From Effrenium voratum (Eukaryota; Sar; Dinophyceae; Suessiales; Symbiodiniaceae): DNA of 64,000 bases. A model generated the notes under the pieces. That model was not told the origin of the DNA. It ran no database searches and saw only the letters and a program-made list of their open reading frames with translations. Positions 1 to 10,300 of the stretch are shown here, in pieces; within the stretch, counting starts at the first letter, position 1, and each line of letters starts with the position of its first letter. A program made the translations under genes and the position numbers. Location: positions 353,331-417,330 of the forward strand of contig CAUJNA010003505.1 in the NCBI GenBank assembly GCA_963377175.1. The letters run 5' to 3'.

Positions 1-225
1 CATGTTTGGAGACATGTTTGGACATGGTGTGGAGTGGTGGTATGAAATGGTAGTATGATCTGATGACATATTATCATGTGACATGGTTAAGCTTTATGAT
101 AAGGCAAAGTAAGATATCGTGGTATCATTGGATAGACAACCAGAAAAAGGAGCAACCCGAGAAGCCCAGAAAGCCAGCAACCTGGCAACCAGCTAACCAC
201 ACCCCAGCTTCCAGACGCTTGAGGC

Positions 226-312
226 ATGGAAAGCTCAGCGGAGATCGTCCCGACACAGGGTCGTCCGAGCTGGCGCCACGGAATCGAAGGATCCGGTGCA
301 TGGCGGACTTGA
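226..312 (+). CDS. Candidate 5' coding segment of the long ORF, in a shifted frame
   Basis: An ATG at 226 follows an in-frame TGA and opens a 28-codon frame (starts MESSAEIVPTQG) that ends at TGA 310-312. The large downstream frame (296-5560) has no ATG between its upstream stop (TAA 194-196) and position 572. Around 300-315 the peptide sense seems to pass from this frame to the large one, whose residues GLEEPDERNPNYYG look coding. A one-base shift within 226-309 would join them. This could be a sequencing indel, a pseudogene lesion, translational frameshifting, or a chance ORF next to an unseen upstream exon. Confidence 0.3.
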   Translation: MESSAEIVPTQGRPSWRHGIEGSGAWRT

Positions 313-3300
313 GGAGCCCGATGAGCGGAATCCCAACTACTATGGAGATGACACGGAACCGAAGAGAGGATCGATTCCCCTCGACGAGGCGTTCACCCGG
401 CCCGACAGGTTCGTACTTCACCACATCGCAGCTCGAGAGAAAAATTTCGAGCCGATTGTGGCCAGCTACGCTAACAAGGCGAGGAACTCGGACCAGGTGA
501 GTAAGGAGCAGGGTGATCAATCGAGGACATTGAACGCTGCCATCCCCAGTGATCGTCATGGGGTGCGGGAAATGGCCAAACGCGCCACGCTGGTTGACTG
601 GGCCCACGCATATGCAGACAAATGCACCGTGCATGGCCCCAAGCAGTTCCAGTATGTTCACTTCGGGAAGGAGGCCACGGATAGAACCGAGGCTGACGAA
701 TGGACAAAGGTCATGGAAACGATCGTCCCCCCCGAGTACCCACCGGAGATCCGTGATCAGATCGACTCCAAGTTCGTGTCCCGAAAGGGCGAGTCCGGCG
801 ACCACCACACCGGCATCTTTGGGAAAGCCAAGCAACCGCTTGGGAACTCCAACTCGTACCCAAACAGGGCGCGGTGCGATGCGATGGTGCACGACGGGAC
901 CCGACTCGGGATGGTCGACTCCAGGAACGGCGAGGTCATTCCTATGGACGACGTTTTCTGGACGGCGGAGTACATGAACGCATATGATCTCAACTCCCAG
1001 CTCTCCGCGGTTCGTGCCGGCCTCGATATGGCTTTGGCAACCGCCTGGAGGATGGGGCACGTTCACCCACACATGGCCGGTGCTGTGGCCGGGTTGCAGA
1101 AGATCAGGACATTCTATGACTGCCTCCACGCCGCTCACCGCAAGACCCGGCTTGGATCTTTGCCATTCCACCAGATCGTTGGTGAGCTCGACCGCGTTGA
1201 CGATCGTGGCAACAAGCTGGAGCCGAACATCCCTGACACGTGGCGAACCACTGCGCTCAGAGGGGAGTACCCGGACTGCTTGGCACAATCTGTCGCCCAG
1301 GTCTTCCGGTCGATGTGCGGCCCATTGGCCATGACTGGATCGCGCGAGGATCGGGCAGTCATCATTCGCAGAGATGAGTCCGCCTTCACCCGTGGTGACA
1401 AAATCATGGGCATTCCCTGGCCGGCTTATCGGCGACCTACGGCGCGCGAAAACAAGGAGGCCAAGGAGAAGGCGGAGGAAGAGGGTCACAACGTCAGTGA
1501 GGACGTTGACATGAGTGGGCCCCGGGACAAACCGGTGGTGGCTGAAGGAGAGGCAGCGGGATCAACCGCCGCGGGGGCATCTGAAAACAAGAAGGATGAC
1601 CCTGCTCCACCTGTCACTCTAGCCCCTGACGCCCCTGCCGAGCCCGCTCATCCTCCTGCAGGTGCGCTCCCTAGCCAGGTCGAGGCAAGGAGCGCCTTGC
1701 TGGGCATCCATGACACTGCGGGGCCATTCGCCGCTCCCAGGGACCTGCATACCGGTCAGTTCATATATGTCGACTGCACCGAGGAGGAGAGAGCCATGCT
1801 ACCCGCGACCATCGGGTCGCAGTTCGAGGCGGAGCGGGCTCTGGCCGAGTTGAGGACCGTGAGTCGCGTCGTCGGCGACCCGCGTGATTCCGAGGAGTAC
1901 ACGTATTGGGAGACATCCTCCCGTGACACTCTCGCCTACGCCTTTTACAGCGCGCCGGATCAGTATCGGAATGTCCCGGCAGTGAAGTCCGCTTCACGCA
2001 TTTTCGACCAGATCCCCGACGGCCAGCTCGTGCGACCGGACAAGCCGGAGCCTGCGGTTCTCCGCCTCAGCGCGGTGAAGGGCACTGATGACACCCGGAG
2101 GAACCTCGAGAGGCTGAAGGCGGAGTCCATCAAGAAAAATATGGTCATCCTCGGCGCCAGGAGAGGCGAAGATATCGCCCCCAGGATCGGGAACACGATC
2201 GCCACTCTGTGTGCCAAAATCGGGGACATTTCCCAATTCCTGGAGATGGGAGTGAGGTCCAGAGCGGGACCTATCCTCCCGACCAAGAGTGACCCTGACC
2301 TGATGATCCAGGCCATTGTTCCCGCACCCGAGGAGCTTCTGGACTACTTCACCGACGAGATCCGTCAGAAGGTGGAGGGTAGGGCGGGCGCCTCTTCGCA
2401 CTACTACAGGAGAGCATGCGCGGAAATACGCGACGCTCTCCGTGGGACAGCGGTGCAGCCTGGAAATGCAGGTGCAGTCAAGGACCCAGAATTGGAGGCC
2501 TCGTCCGCCAGCGGACAAGGGAACGTCACTTCGGTGATACAACTGAAGAAGTTCCTGAGCCACTACTTCGGCACAAGTGTCGAATCCGAGGAAGCCTTTT
2601 CATCGTATCTCCTGGCCTCCTTCCTCGAGGACGGAGTGGGAATGTTCGAAATCATCATCACCGTCATTCGTGACAAGGAGCATTGGTTGCTGCCTGGATC
2701 CGCACGCATAGCGGCGGTAAGGTCACTTGAGATTGGATCCGACACTGATTACCGGGCATTTCGTGAACGGTATCAATACATGCTCTACGAGAGCCCTGTC
2801 TGTCTTCCCATCACTTCCAAGGTGGTTCCCAAGACGCTCTACAAGGTGGTGCCTCTCCGGATGTATCGGCTCTACGTAGAACGTGGGGCGATCATTCGGG
2901 GTGGGCGAGCTTTGATCGAGCTCCTTCCCTCTCGGCCGGATGAGTATCAATCCCTCCGCGATCACGGAGAGTGCCCGAACGACACTGTCGACCGCATCAC
3001 CGACAGCAACGTGACGGAGCTACACACCTCGGGTCGACGCCAGAGGAGCGATCCCCGTTATGTGGTCATGGCTATCGATGCACGTTTCTTCTCCATGGAA
3101 AATGGGGGCATGCATATTACTCGTCAGGGTACATTTGCCTCGCGCGAGAACATCGCGATCGGATACTGGAGATGCGTTTACTTCAAGGAGGACTGCTCCA
3201 TCATTTACCTGAGGCCTTGGTGCTATCCACCCAACTTCCTCAACTCCGTGAGAGATAACCCGAGGAAATGTCGGGACGAAATGGAGAAGTATCACCAGAT

Positions 3301-5560
3301 CGCCAAGGCGGAACATGTCCGCGAGGTGGTGTCCGTTCCATGCCATAGGTGCATGACGGCTCACCCGGTCGGCGCTCACCTGTGCACCGCCTGCTACCTT
3401 CCCATCTTCTATGAGGGCGTCCTGCCCACCGGAGACACGGACGGCGGCCCTCGCACGATAGCGAGTACCAACGGGGTGGTCCCTCCCTGGCTGGCAAAGT
3501 ACGAGGGCTTCGTCCCCGCTCTGTGGAACAACGCAGATGCCAACGCCATCGGGATGGCCCTCTACTCGCAGAGTCCCGCCGTCGACGCCCGGTCCTTGTT
3601 GATGTCTGGGATGCGGCCTCCTAAGTACCTCGACAAAGAGGACGTGGATGGCATTTTCCGAAAGCTTCACGACTCGCTCCGGGACGAGGTTGTTGACGGG
3701 AAGTACCGTGATACGGTCGACCACAACGTGGAAGACTGGGTTGCAAAGGCGATCTTGGTAAGAGGTCTTGCCTTCAACGGGAGCTCCGTCTCCGACTTTT
3801 TCGAGGAGTATGAAGGGTATGCGGCTGAATGGGGCAGACGCCTAACCACCGCAAACTTCAACGCCAACCGGTGCGGCTTTTACACGTCCTACTACATTCT
3901 TGAGGCCCATATCATTGGGCTGAGATCAGGACATCTTTCTCCGATACTCCCCAACGATATGTCTGGGGAGGGATTTAAGTTCCAGATGAGGCTGCTCGCT
4001 CAGCACTGCGGGATATTGCAGGCCATGCGGAGAAGGGCCGGATTCGATCCTGCCGCGCGCCTCAAGCGGGCTATGGACAAGATACGGGAAGGCGTTAAGA
4101 AGGGGTACGTCTACACCCTCAACGACCTCAGCAGTATGGACGATCTGATCTACCGGACGTCCACCGTTGCCTACGACACCTGCCTGGCTGACCGTCCTCA
4201 AACCCAGGATGATATCAAGCAGGAGCTGTCCGACCCTACGCCCCGGAAGTACCGCTTCCGACCTCGCGATCGTTATCGGCCCGGGATACGCCTTACACCA
4301 GGCCCCGGCGTGAAGGATGAAGACGAGCCCGACTTTGCTGGATCTGCGGAGGACGAGCTGGGATCGGATGGATCCTCGTGCGGCGAGGAAGAGAAGTCTG
4401 ACGACCCTGACGAGCCCATGGACGATGACGAGGAGGAAATCCCTCCCCCTCCGCCGCCGCCCCCGGCTCCTCCTGCGCCACCTGTCCCGGTAGAACCGGA
4501 GACTCCCGTGGTGTCGCATGCGGGCGTCAAGCCTGGCGATGCTGTACCAACTCCTCCTCCTCCTCCTCCTCCCGCTCCCATTGCGGCTGACGTTACGACG
4601 GCTGAGGATCCTTTTGAGGACGAGGACGCGGCCATCAATACTCGTGTCCCTGACACCGAGTCCGAGCTGGAGGGTGAGTCCGACCAACCCAAGGCCAGGA
4701 GGACATCTCATGGTCGGGTCCCCGCGCCCGAAAAAGGGCAGGGGGGCGTTCAGGTCCCGCCTGGCGGGCAACCCAGCTCTAAGAGCATGGCCCAGCCTGC
4801 CCGTCCCTCCCCGGTCCCCGCGAGAAGCGGTGTGGAAGGTGGGGAGAGAAGGGGCAGGACCAAGGGTTTCTACACCCAGAAGGATCCTTTTACCGGCGAG
4901 GACGCGACTCCCCGAGTTCGTCTTCGATCGGGCGGTCCCGGAACTCCTGCGTCCCCACCACGGGATGCCACCGGTTCCTTGGGCGGCCGCGGCGGCTATG
5001 ATCCGCGCGATGACGACAACGACGAGTGGGAGCTTCCCCCGGGTGTGCCTCGGACCACTCGTGCGGCAGATGAGTCGCGGCCCCGCCGAGATGACGATCG
5101 GTCGAGGACCGCGCTTGGGGCCCGCGAGGATCGTCGCGGTCCTAAGGGTGAGGGGAAGGGTCGAGGAAAACATCGACCTGGCAAAGGTGGACGCGAGGAT
5201 CCTGGCCCGCCCCGACAAAGGGATGATCGTGGCAGGGATACCCGCGGAGGCCGACGCGATGATCGCCGACCTCATCCACGTCATGAGGAGACCTCCGAGA
5301 GGCGCGGTCCGGGACGAGATGAGCGCCGCGGACGTGATGACCCGGGTGATGACCGTCGCGATCGCCACCGGGACCGGCGCAGGGATGACCGACGTCACCA
5401 ATCAGATCCCCCTCCGCCTCGCCGACCTCCGGCTGGAGACCACAATAGGGGTGGTGGTGAGGATCGCCGTCGGGATGGAGGAGGTGATCGAGGTGACCGT
5501 GGTGGACGCCGGAGAGACGACGTGCCCAGGGACCGGGAAGAACCTGGTTCAGGGTGGTAG
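296..5560 (+). CDS. Very long intronless ORF; zinc-ribbon-like motif, polyproline linker, Arg/Asp/Gly-rich tail; function unknown
   Basis: The frame is open from 197 to the TAG ending at 5560. The codon at 296 is GTG and the first in-frame ATG is at 572, so the start is unresolved. Residue numbers here count from 296. Residues 1-740 are mixed globular sequence with a charged, Pro/Ala-rich insert near 395-460. A segment from about 748 (IQLKKFLSHYF) to about 965 (VVMAIDARFFSMENGGMHIT, then a Tyr/Trp-rich end) recalls the two-lobed layout of Tpt1/KptA RNA 2'-phosphotransferases. I cannot find the usual Arg-His-Arg-Arg catalytic set, so this is a weak resemblance only. A CHRC...CTAC pair (Cys 1016, 1019, 1030, 1033) should bind zinc. 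An acidic stretch (about 1340-1380) precedes an eight-Pro run (about 1383-1400). The last 220 residues are an RDD/RGG-like low-complexity tail, suggesting RNA binding or condensate formation. No reverse transcriptase, integrase or protease motif was seen. It could be a gag-like ORF of an unrecognised element or a dinoflagellate-specific family. Strong G/C at third positions supports genuine coding. Confidence 0.75.
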   Translation: MHGGLEEPDERNPNYYGDDTEPKRGSIPLDEAFTRPDRFVLHHIAAREKNFEPIVASYANKARNSDQVSKEQGDQSRTLNAAIPSDRHGVREMAKRATLVDWAHAYADKCTVHGPKQFQYVHFGKEATDRTEADEWTKVMETIVPPEYPPEIRDQIDSKFVSRKGESGDHHTGIFGKAKQPLGNSNSYPNRARCDAMVHDGTRLGMVDSRNGEVIPMDDVFWTAEYMNAYDLNSQLSAVRAGLDMALATAWRMGHVHPHMAGAVAGLQKIRTFYDCLHAAHRKTRLGSLPFHQIVGELDRVDDRGNKLEPNIPDTWRTTALRGEYPDCLAQSVAQVFRSMCGPLAMTGSREDRAVIIRRDESAFTRGDKIMGIPWPAYRRPTARENKEAKEKAEEEGHNVSEDVDMSGPRDKPVVAEGEAAGSTAAGASENKKDDPAPPVTLAPDAPAEPAHPPAGALPSQVEARSALLGIHDTAGPFAAPRDLHTGQFIYVDCTEEERAMLPATIGSQFEAERALAELRTVSRVVGDPRDSEEYTYWETSSRDTLAYAFYSAPDQYRNVPAVKSASRIFDQIPDGQLVRPDKPEPAVLRLSAVKGTDDTRRNLERLKAESIKKNMVILGARRGEDIAPRIGNTIATLCAKIGDISQFLEMGVRSRAGPILPTKSDPDLMIQAIVPAPEELLDYFTDEIRQKVEGRAGASSHYYRRACAEIRDALRGTAVQPGNAGAVKDPELEASSASGQGNVTSVIQLKKFLSHYFGTSVESEEAFSSYLLASFLEDGVGMFEIIITVIRDKEHWLLPGSARIAAVRSLEIGSDTDYRAFRERYQYMLYESPVCLPITSKVVPKTLYKVVPLRMYRLYVERGAIIRGGRALIELLPSRPDEYQSLRDHGECPNDTVDRITDSNVTELHTSGRRQRSDPRYVVMAIDARFFSMENGGMHITRQGTFASRENIAIGYWRCVYFKEDCSIIYLRPWCYPPNFLNSVRDNPRKCRDEMEKYHQIAKAEHVREVVSVPCHRCMTAHPVGAHLCTACYLPIFYEGVLPTGDTDGGPRTIASTNGVVPPWLAKYEGFVPALWNNADANAIGMALYSQSPAVDARSLLMSGMRPPKYLDKEDVDGIFRKLHDSLRDEVVDGKYRDTVDHNVEDWVAKAILVRGLAFNGSSVSDFFEEYEGYAAEWGRRLTTANFNANRCGFYTSYYILEAHIIGLRSGHLSPILPNDMSGEGFKFQMRLLAQHCGILQAMRRRAGFDPAARLKRAMDKIREGVKKGYVYTLNDLSSMDDLIYRTSTVAYDTCLADRPQTQDDIKQELSDPTPRKYRFRPRDRYRPGIRLTPGPGVKDEDEPDFAGSAEDELGSDGSSCGEEEKSDDPDEPMDDDEEEIPPPPPPPPAPPAPPVPVEPETPVVSHAGVKPGDAVPTPPPPPPPAPIAADVTTAEDPFEDEDAAINTRVPDTESELEGESDQPKARRTSHGRVPAPEKGQGGVQVPPGGQPSSKSMAQPARPSPVPARSGVEGGERRGRTKGFYTQKDPFTGEDATPRVRLRSGGPGTPASPPRDATGSLGGRGGYDPRDDDNDEWELPPGVPRTTRAADESRPRRDDDRSRTALGAREDRRGPKGEGKGRGKHRPGKGGREDPGPPRQRDDRGRDTRGGRRDDRRPHPRHEETSERRGPGRDERRGRDDPGDDRRDRHRDRRRDDRRHQSDPPPPRRPPAGDHNRGGGEDRRRDGGGDRGDRGGRRRDDVPRDREEPGSGW

Positions 5561-5589
5561 GCGGGTACCGCAATCAGCATCCGCCTTAG

Positions 5590-5697
5590 AAGGGCGAGGA
5601 TAGTACGTGTGTCGCCGAGAAACGCGACCGCGCCGGTCCTCCTCTCGCCTATGCGGCGCTGCTGGGGGTGATGGTCTCCATTGCCCTGTACCGCTGA
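5590..5697 (+). CDS. Small GC-rich ORF with a hydrophobic C-terminus, doubtful
   Basis: Just after the long ORF a 35-codon frame without ATG runs to TGA 5695-5697 and ends LLGVMVSIALYR, which could be a membrane anchor. It lies in a different frame from the long ORF, whose stop is 30 bases upstream. GC content stays high to about 5800, so this may be a further exon or only 3' flank with coding-like composition. Confidence 0.2.
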   Translation, partial: KGEDSTCVAEKRDRAGPPLAYAALLGVMVSIALYR

Positions 5698-6243
5698 TCC
5701 GGCGTTGCTCGTGTCCCTCCCGCACCGCTGCCGTGCGCGCCGGAGACGGTTCCCCTGGCGATCCTGTGTGAGGCTGAGACCGCACTAGAAGTGCCGGGCC
5801 GGCCGTAGCCGGGTATTTTCACACCAATTTCGGAACGTCCTTCTCTTCTGTGATCCCAACTCGTTTACCACTCCAACCACTTCGCGGCGTGTAGTGAGGC
5901 GCGGTGATCCAGATAGGATCCCCCTCCGCATGTTGTTGTCCCATGACAATGCATGAACGACACGAGAGGAATCTTCGTCTGGTTCCTCCATAATGTCTCT
6001 GTTCACTCATGTGGCCCACTCGTCAAATAATCCTGTCGCCCCGCTAATTCGGGGTGGTGGCGGGATTTTAACTGGGGCCCAGGTGCTGCCGTTGGCTCAC
6101 CTCTGAGTTGACACCGGCATTTTTGGTTGGTCCCTTTCGTCGTGAACTCAACTGTCTCGCATCCTTTCTCTTGTCCAGATATCGGATGAGGGGGGTGTGT
6201 TTTGTTCACGTGTTGTTTCTTCATATGTCAAAACGGCCGAACG

Positions 6244-6258
6244 GCCGTTTGGCTCAAG
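6244..6258 (+). other. Spliced-leader relic-like sequence
   Basis: The bases GCCGTTTGGCTCAAG match the last 16 bases of the dinoflagellate trans-spliced leader (GCCATTTTGGCTCAAG) with one substitution and one missing T. The final 11 bases, TTTGGCTCAAG, are exact and occur once in the window as far as I can see. Such relics mark genes re-inserted from trans-spliced mRNA in this group. An 11-base match could arise by chance in 64 kb with a probability of a few percent. Confidence 0.4.
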
Positions 6259-6789
6259 TTTTTACCTCCCGTCAAGTGGGAATAGGACTCACGCTCGTGC
6301 GCCATTCACTGGCAGCTTTCTTCGTCCTCGAGCCGAAAAGGGTCGGGGCCGCGGGCGGCTGGGTGTAGGAGGTGCTCGGTGAGTCGCGCTGTTCTACTTG
6401 GGCTTGGTATTGAACTTAATCCTCTTCAACTTGATTTCTAACCTCCCCATACTTCTCCTTTGTCAACCGTCACTTCCTCAACCCGGTCATCATCCACAGC
6501 TTCACCCGAGTTGTGTTTCCGGGTGCTTTGGGTACATCGTGATCTACTTTGTGCTCATTTGCTTCCCTGGGCTACTTCGTGTTCGCCCAAAACCGCAAAA
6601 GAGAAGCCATTCAATTCTGGGCCTCTTCTATTTTGAAGCAAGCGCACCAGTTGTGGTATGTTTTTGCATGCGCCATGGTGCGAAGACGTTGCAATTGGTA
6701 GGGATGGTCATCAGCCTCTTAACAGGATTCTAAAGGTAGGGGTTCCGAAAAAGGAACCACTGTTCAGGCACACATGGTTTCCTGGTTGT

Positions 6790-6810
6790 TTGAGGGGCTT
6801 CCCTTTGATC
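6790..6810 (-). repeat. Dispersed GTTTCCCTTT/TTTGAGGGT repeat, short copy
   Basis: The segment TTTGAGGGGCTTCCCTTTGA follows GGTTTCC upstream and matches parts of the repeat consensus built from the better copies at 12155, 17516, 57014 and 59957. Confidence 0.4.
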
Positions 6811-7100
6811 AACTACTACAACAGTTCAAATCAACTACAGATACTGGCTGTGAGGGGAGGATCACGGGCCTTTGGTTTCTTGATCAGGAGCCCCCTCCTC
6901 CCAAAAGTCTTGGGAACCCCTTTGAAGAAGGTCCATTCAGAATCTCTTCTTTTCTCGGCCGCTACGTGGTTGGATGTGTATTTGTTTTATTCGCCCACAA
7001 GCGGTTGGGCGCATTTCAAGGCCCTGGTCGCCTTGAGAAGGGAAGCCAAAAGTCGGTTTGATTAGACAGCCGAGTTTTGCTTCAGTTTTTTGCCGCCAAG

Positions 7101-7197
7101 ATGTGTGGATGCAGGCCGGGGACGGCTTCTTCCACATCTACATCCAGAAGGACCCAGTGATGAACTTGGGCCCTGGTGCCCAGTCCAGCTTGAGATC
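7101..7197 (+). CDS. Exon-like island, unknown protein
   Basis: An acceptor-like CCGCCAAG precedes a frame reading VWMQAGDGFFHIYIQKDP followed by VMNLGPGAQSSLRS. Third positions are mostly G or C (for example GCC GGG GAC GGC TTC TTC CAC ATC TAC ATC CAG AAG), unlike the flanks. The 3' border is uncertain: GT dinucleotides occur after GGCCCTG (7172) and the frame loses coding character before the microsatellite at 7204. I do not recognise the family. Confidence 0.45.
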
Positions 7198-7203
7198 GAC
7201 CGA

Positions 7204-7372
7204 CGCGTGTTTGACGAATGATACGTGCATACATGCATGCGTACCTATGTACGTGCGTAGAGGCATGCATGCATGGCATACATACGCGCACACACACACA
7301 CATGCATGCATGTATACTTGCCTACCTACCTACCTAACCTAACCTAATCTAATCTAATTAAACCTACCTACC
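7204..7372. repeat. Compound microsatellite cluster (CATG, CA, CTAC, CTAAC)
   Basis: Successive simple repeats are ATGCATGC-type runs (7232-7279), a CA run (7288-7302), CCTA repeats (7320-7336) and TAACC/TAATC repeats (7336-7362), ending in another CCTA run. The change of unit along the cluster suggests serial mutation and expansion. Confidence 0.85.
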
Positions 7373-10300
7373 TACGCAGTGGTGCCTCTCTTTTCCCTCC
7401 CAGTTTCTGAGATATGGTGGGAGAACGAAAGAGATATGTGTCCCGCTCTTTCCTGTTTGTTCTCTTGGCTCGGGGCAAATGCATATCCCTGGTGAACTGA
7501 AAACGGGCCGCGCCATCCTTTTCCGGGTTTGCCGGCAGTTAGGCCGATTCCCTTTGCCTTAAGGCAATTCAGGGTCAGAAAACATAAAGTGATTAAGCAG
7601 TCATGGGAATCAACATCACAGATGTTGGTTTGTTTTCCAACATGTGAAGGAGCCCTCCTCTTGCGCAGAAACTCTCTAGGAATCAGATCCAACTAGTTTT
7701 CCTAGAGGCGGATCAGTATTGGAATCTATTTTGAACGTATATTCCAGGTTCATGTCGAATTGTTGCCAGAATCTGTCGCATATTTTGTTGATTGGTCAAA
7801 GGCTGAGGTGCACCTCTCTCGTGTTTTAATATGTGTGTTTCCCCCCCCCCCCCGGGTTAGCCTTTAGTTAGTTTTGACAGGACAAAGGGAAAACAACGTC
7901 CAATCCAGGACTGCAAGTCTTGTGGACTCTCCAAGGTCTGGGTCCCTCCACTCATTCCCACCGAAAGGATGAAGCGCCAAATTGGAGCGATTGCCCCCAA
8001 CCGAAAGTGCAATTTTTTGCAGGGGTTCTACCTGGTTTGATTGCGTTTGAATTCTGCAAGGCCCGTTGGCTTACAGAATTCGTTCCATCTTGGTAGAGCT
8101 ACAAGTCGATGAAAAAGGCGCTCTGGTAATGTCGAACATGCTATTTTGAGGTTGACTGAGTTTGAAATAGAATCTGAAGATAGTGGGACGATTGTAAAAA
8201 CTGTTGGGATGATGCCTGCATCAAATTAAACATCAGGAAAATATTGGGTAGTCCTTCAGGGTTTCCTCCATTTCCCTTTGTGCAACCTAGAATGGCAGTT
8301 CAAAGCGAAGCCACCTGTAAATGGCAACTTTTGAAGGGGAACTGCAGTGACCCCCTGTCCTTCAGTGTGGCACAATGAAAGGGTCTGGGAGCCAACCTGT
8401 CTCAGGCGAGAACGAGACCCAAGACGAGACCGCCGAGCTGATTAAAGAGGCGCCGAACCGATGGTTTGTTGGATCTACCGTTAATCCCATGTTTTCGGGT
8501 TTCCTCCCAAAATGAATTTACATGCTGAGGAAGGCATGGGTAGGCTAAGTCTGATTGCCCGATTTTGGAGACGGACATCGAATTGGACATTGAACCCCCA
8601 AAAGGTGCCGCATGTTTAGCTGTGGATGTCATGTCAATGGCCCCAGTCTCTGTTCTTTGCCAACCCTCCATTTGCGTTGCCTTTAGCGATTGGCAACAAT
8701 TGCGATACATTTTACTGGTTGGAGCAGTCTCACATGGTTACACACATCCTCAGACGTGGTATTCACCCAAGGGCCAGAGTCACTTTGCCCTTGGTGCATC
8801 TCGCCTTGCTACGTTAAGCACCATAGCCACCGGATGACTAAGGCCCGACACTCGCAGAAGAACATTCACCTGAGTTTGGGAGCGGTTTGAAATTCAGTTG
8901 GAAGGGTGCTCGTGAGTCGTAACACATGGGGCGTGCCATCCCTGCATCCCCAAAAATGTACGGAAGGGGTGGGGTCCATCATCCCCCAGAGACTCCTTCT
9001 ATGCCTTGCGGAGGGGGGGGGGGGGGCTTTCACCAGTTTGGGGTGAAGATGCGACATCCCAGGAACATGGAAGGGTGAACCAGCGGATTTTTCTAGGACC
9101 ACGGTTCATCGATTTATGAGTTCACGGGGGGTTTTGGGTTCATATTAAAGAGAAGCCAAAAACAAGGCACATATGTTTGGGTTCGATTCCTAATTTAAGA
9201 CACAAATAAAACTTCTATCCCATGATCCACAGCCTCGGAGCCCTTTCATGAGGTGCTCTGCATGGGGTGTCGAGCCAATATTCTTGCTTAGGACCTGGCA
9301 AAAAGATTCTTCTAGTTTATAGCGGTTGATTGCCTTTGAAACCAGATGCGTGGCGTTCCTTTGATTTCCCTTTGACGGTTGAACAATTCCAACGAACACA
9401 TCCTCCAACAGAAACGTTGGACCTGTAGGAGCAATTCGAACCACTCCCACAGGATCCATGTTTTCCCTCTGGAAAGTCTCCTCAAGTCTTGATTCAACCC
9501 AACTCGGAAAGAAAAAAGCAATGCTTAGATACGCCCTCATGGAAGTTCAAAGGAACACTAAACAGGTTTCGAACACCTCAAAATTCAACCGCTGGAAAAA
9601 TGAGTGGGCGCCTGGAAACCTCACATTGGTTGCTCGCTGGTTTGTGATCCGCAAGTGTTCCAAAAGAATGGCGGCTTGCTCTCCTGAAAATAAGCGACAG
9701 TCAAAGGGGCAGTCAAAGGGGCAGTCACCCCATGTGCAGTAGTACTATCCTTGTGCTGCTTTACCATGGGGTTTGAACAGTTTCCTTCACCGAGCTTGTA
9801 TTTGGACCTAGTGGCTCACGGATCCACGAAGCGTTCCCTTTTGCGGGGAGCTCCTGAATCTTTAAATTTTCCTCACGGACCGACTCCTACTGGCCATTTT
9901 AGTGTCAAAACAGGGGGGATCCTGAGAATGGTGGTTTCCTTGTGGTTTCTCTTTAATCCAGGTGAGAAGGGTACCCTCCACAAACGCGCACAGACACAGA
10001 TGATTCCACCTGGTTTAAAGGGGCTGTTGTACGGCTCAAGCCTTGTAAACGTCAAACCAGAAGTCAATGATTTGTGGGCGTACTCGAGGTTTCGTGGAAC
10101 CGGTCCCCTTCGGCTTGATTGAAGGAATCATGTCAGCTTACCATGTAGATCGGTCCCAGTCCAGGAAATGGCTGGGTAGTGTATTTCCAATGCGAAAACA
10201 ACACCATGTAGTCACGGTATTTCCCTTGACAAGCTGCGAAGAATCCCAAAATTCGTAGAGGTGGGCGACCCGTTCTGGAACTTGAAGACTTAGGTCCAGT

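Larger units (their letters stand above)
5698..7100. other. Non-coding interval with spliced-leader-like fragments
   Basis: No convincing exon is visible. The stretch becomes T-rich after 6,100. It holds an isolated CCGTAGCC (5803-5810), the spliced-leader-like block described separately, and one copy of the dispersed GTTTCCCTTT repeat family near 6790-6810. Confidence 0.5.

Noticed and set aside
3926..5401. 491-codon reverse-strand frame over the giant ORF's 3' half
   Set aside because: It mirrors the Arg/Asp/Gly-rich codons of the + strand. The peptide is Ile/Arg/Gly-rich without domain-like order, and the + frame has the zinc motif and better composition.
4518..5603. 361-codon second + frame overlapping the giant ORF
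   Set aside because: It arises from polyproline and RDD codons read out of frame (for example a Leu run opposite the Pro run).
9177..9192. Perfect Pol III B-box-like GGTTCGATTCC with a plausible T arm
   Set aside because: No A box or acceptor stem can be placed upstream, so neither a tRNA nor a SINE is supported.
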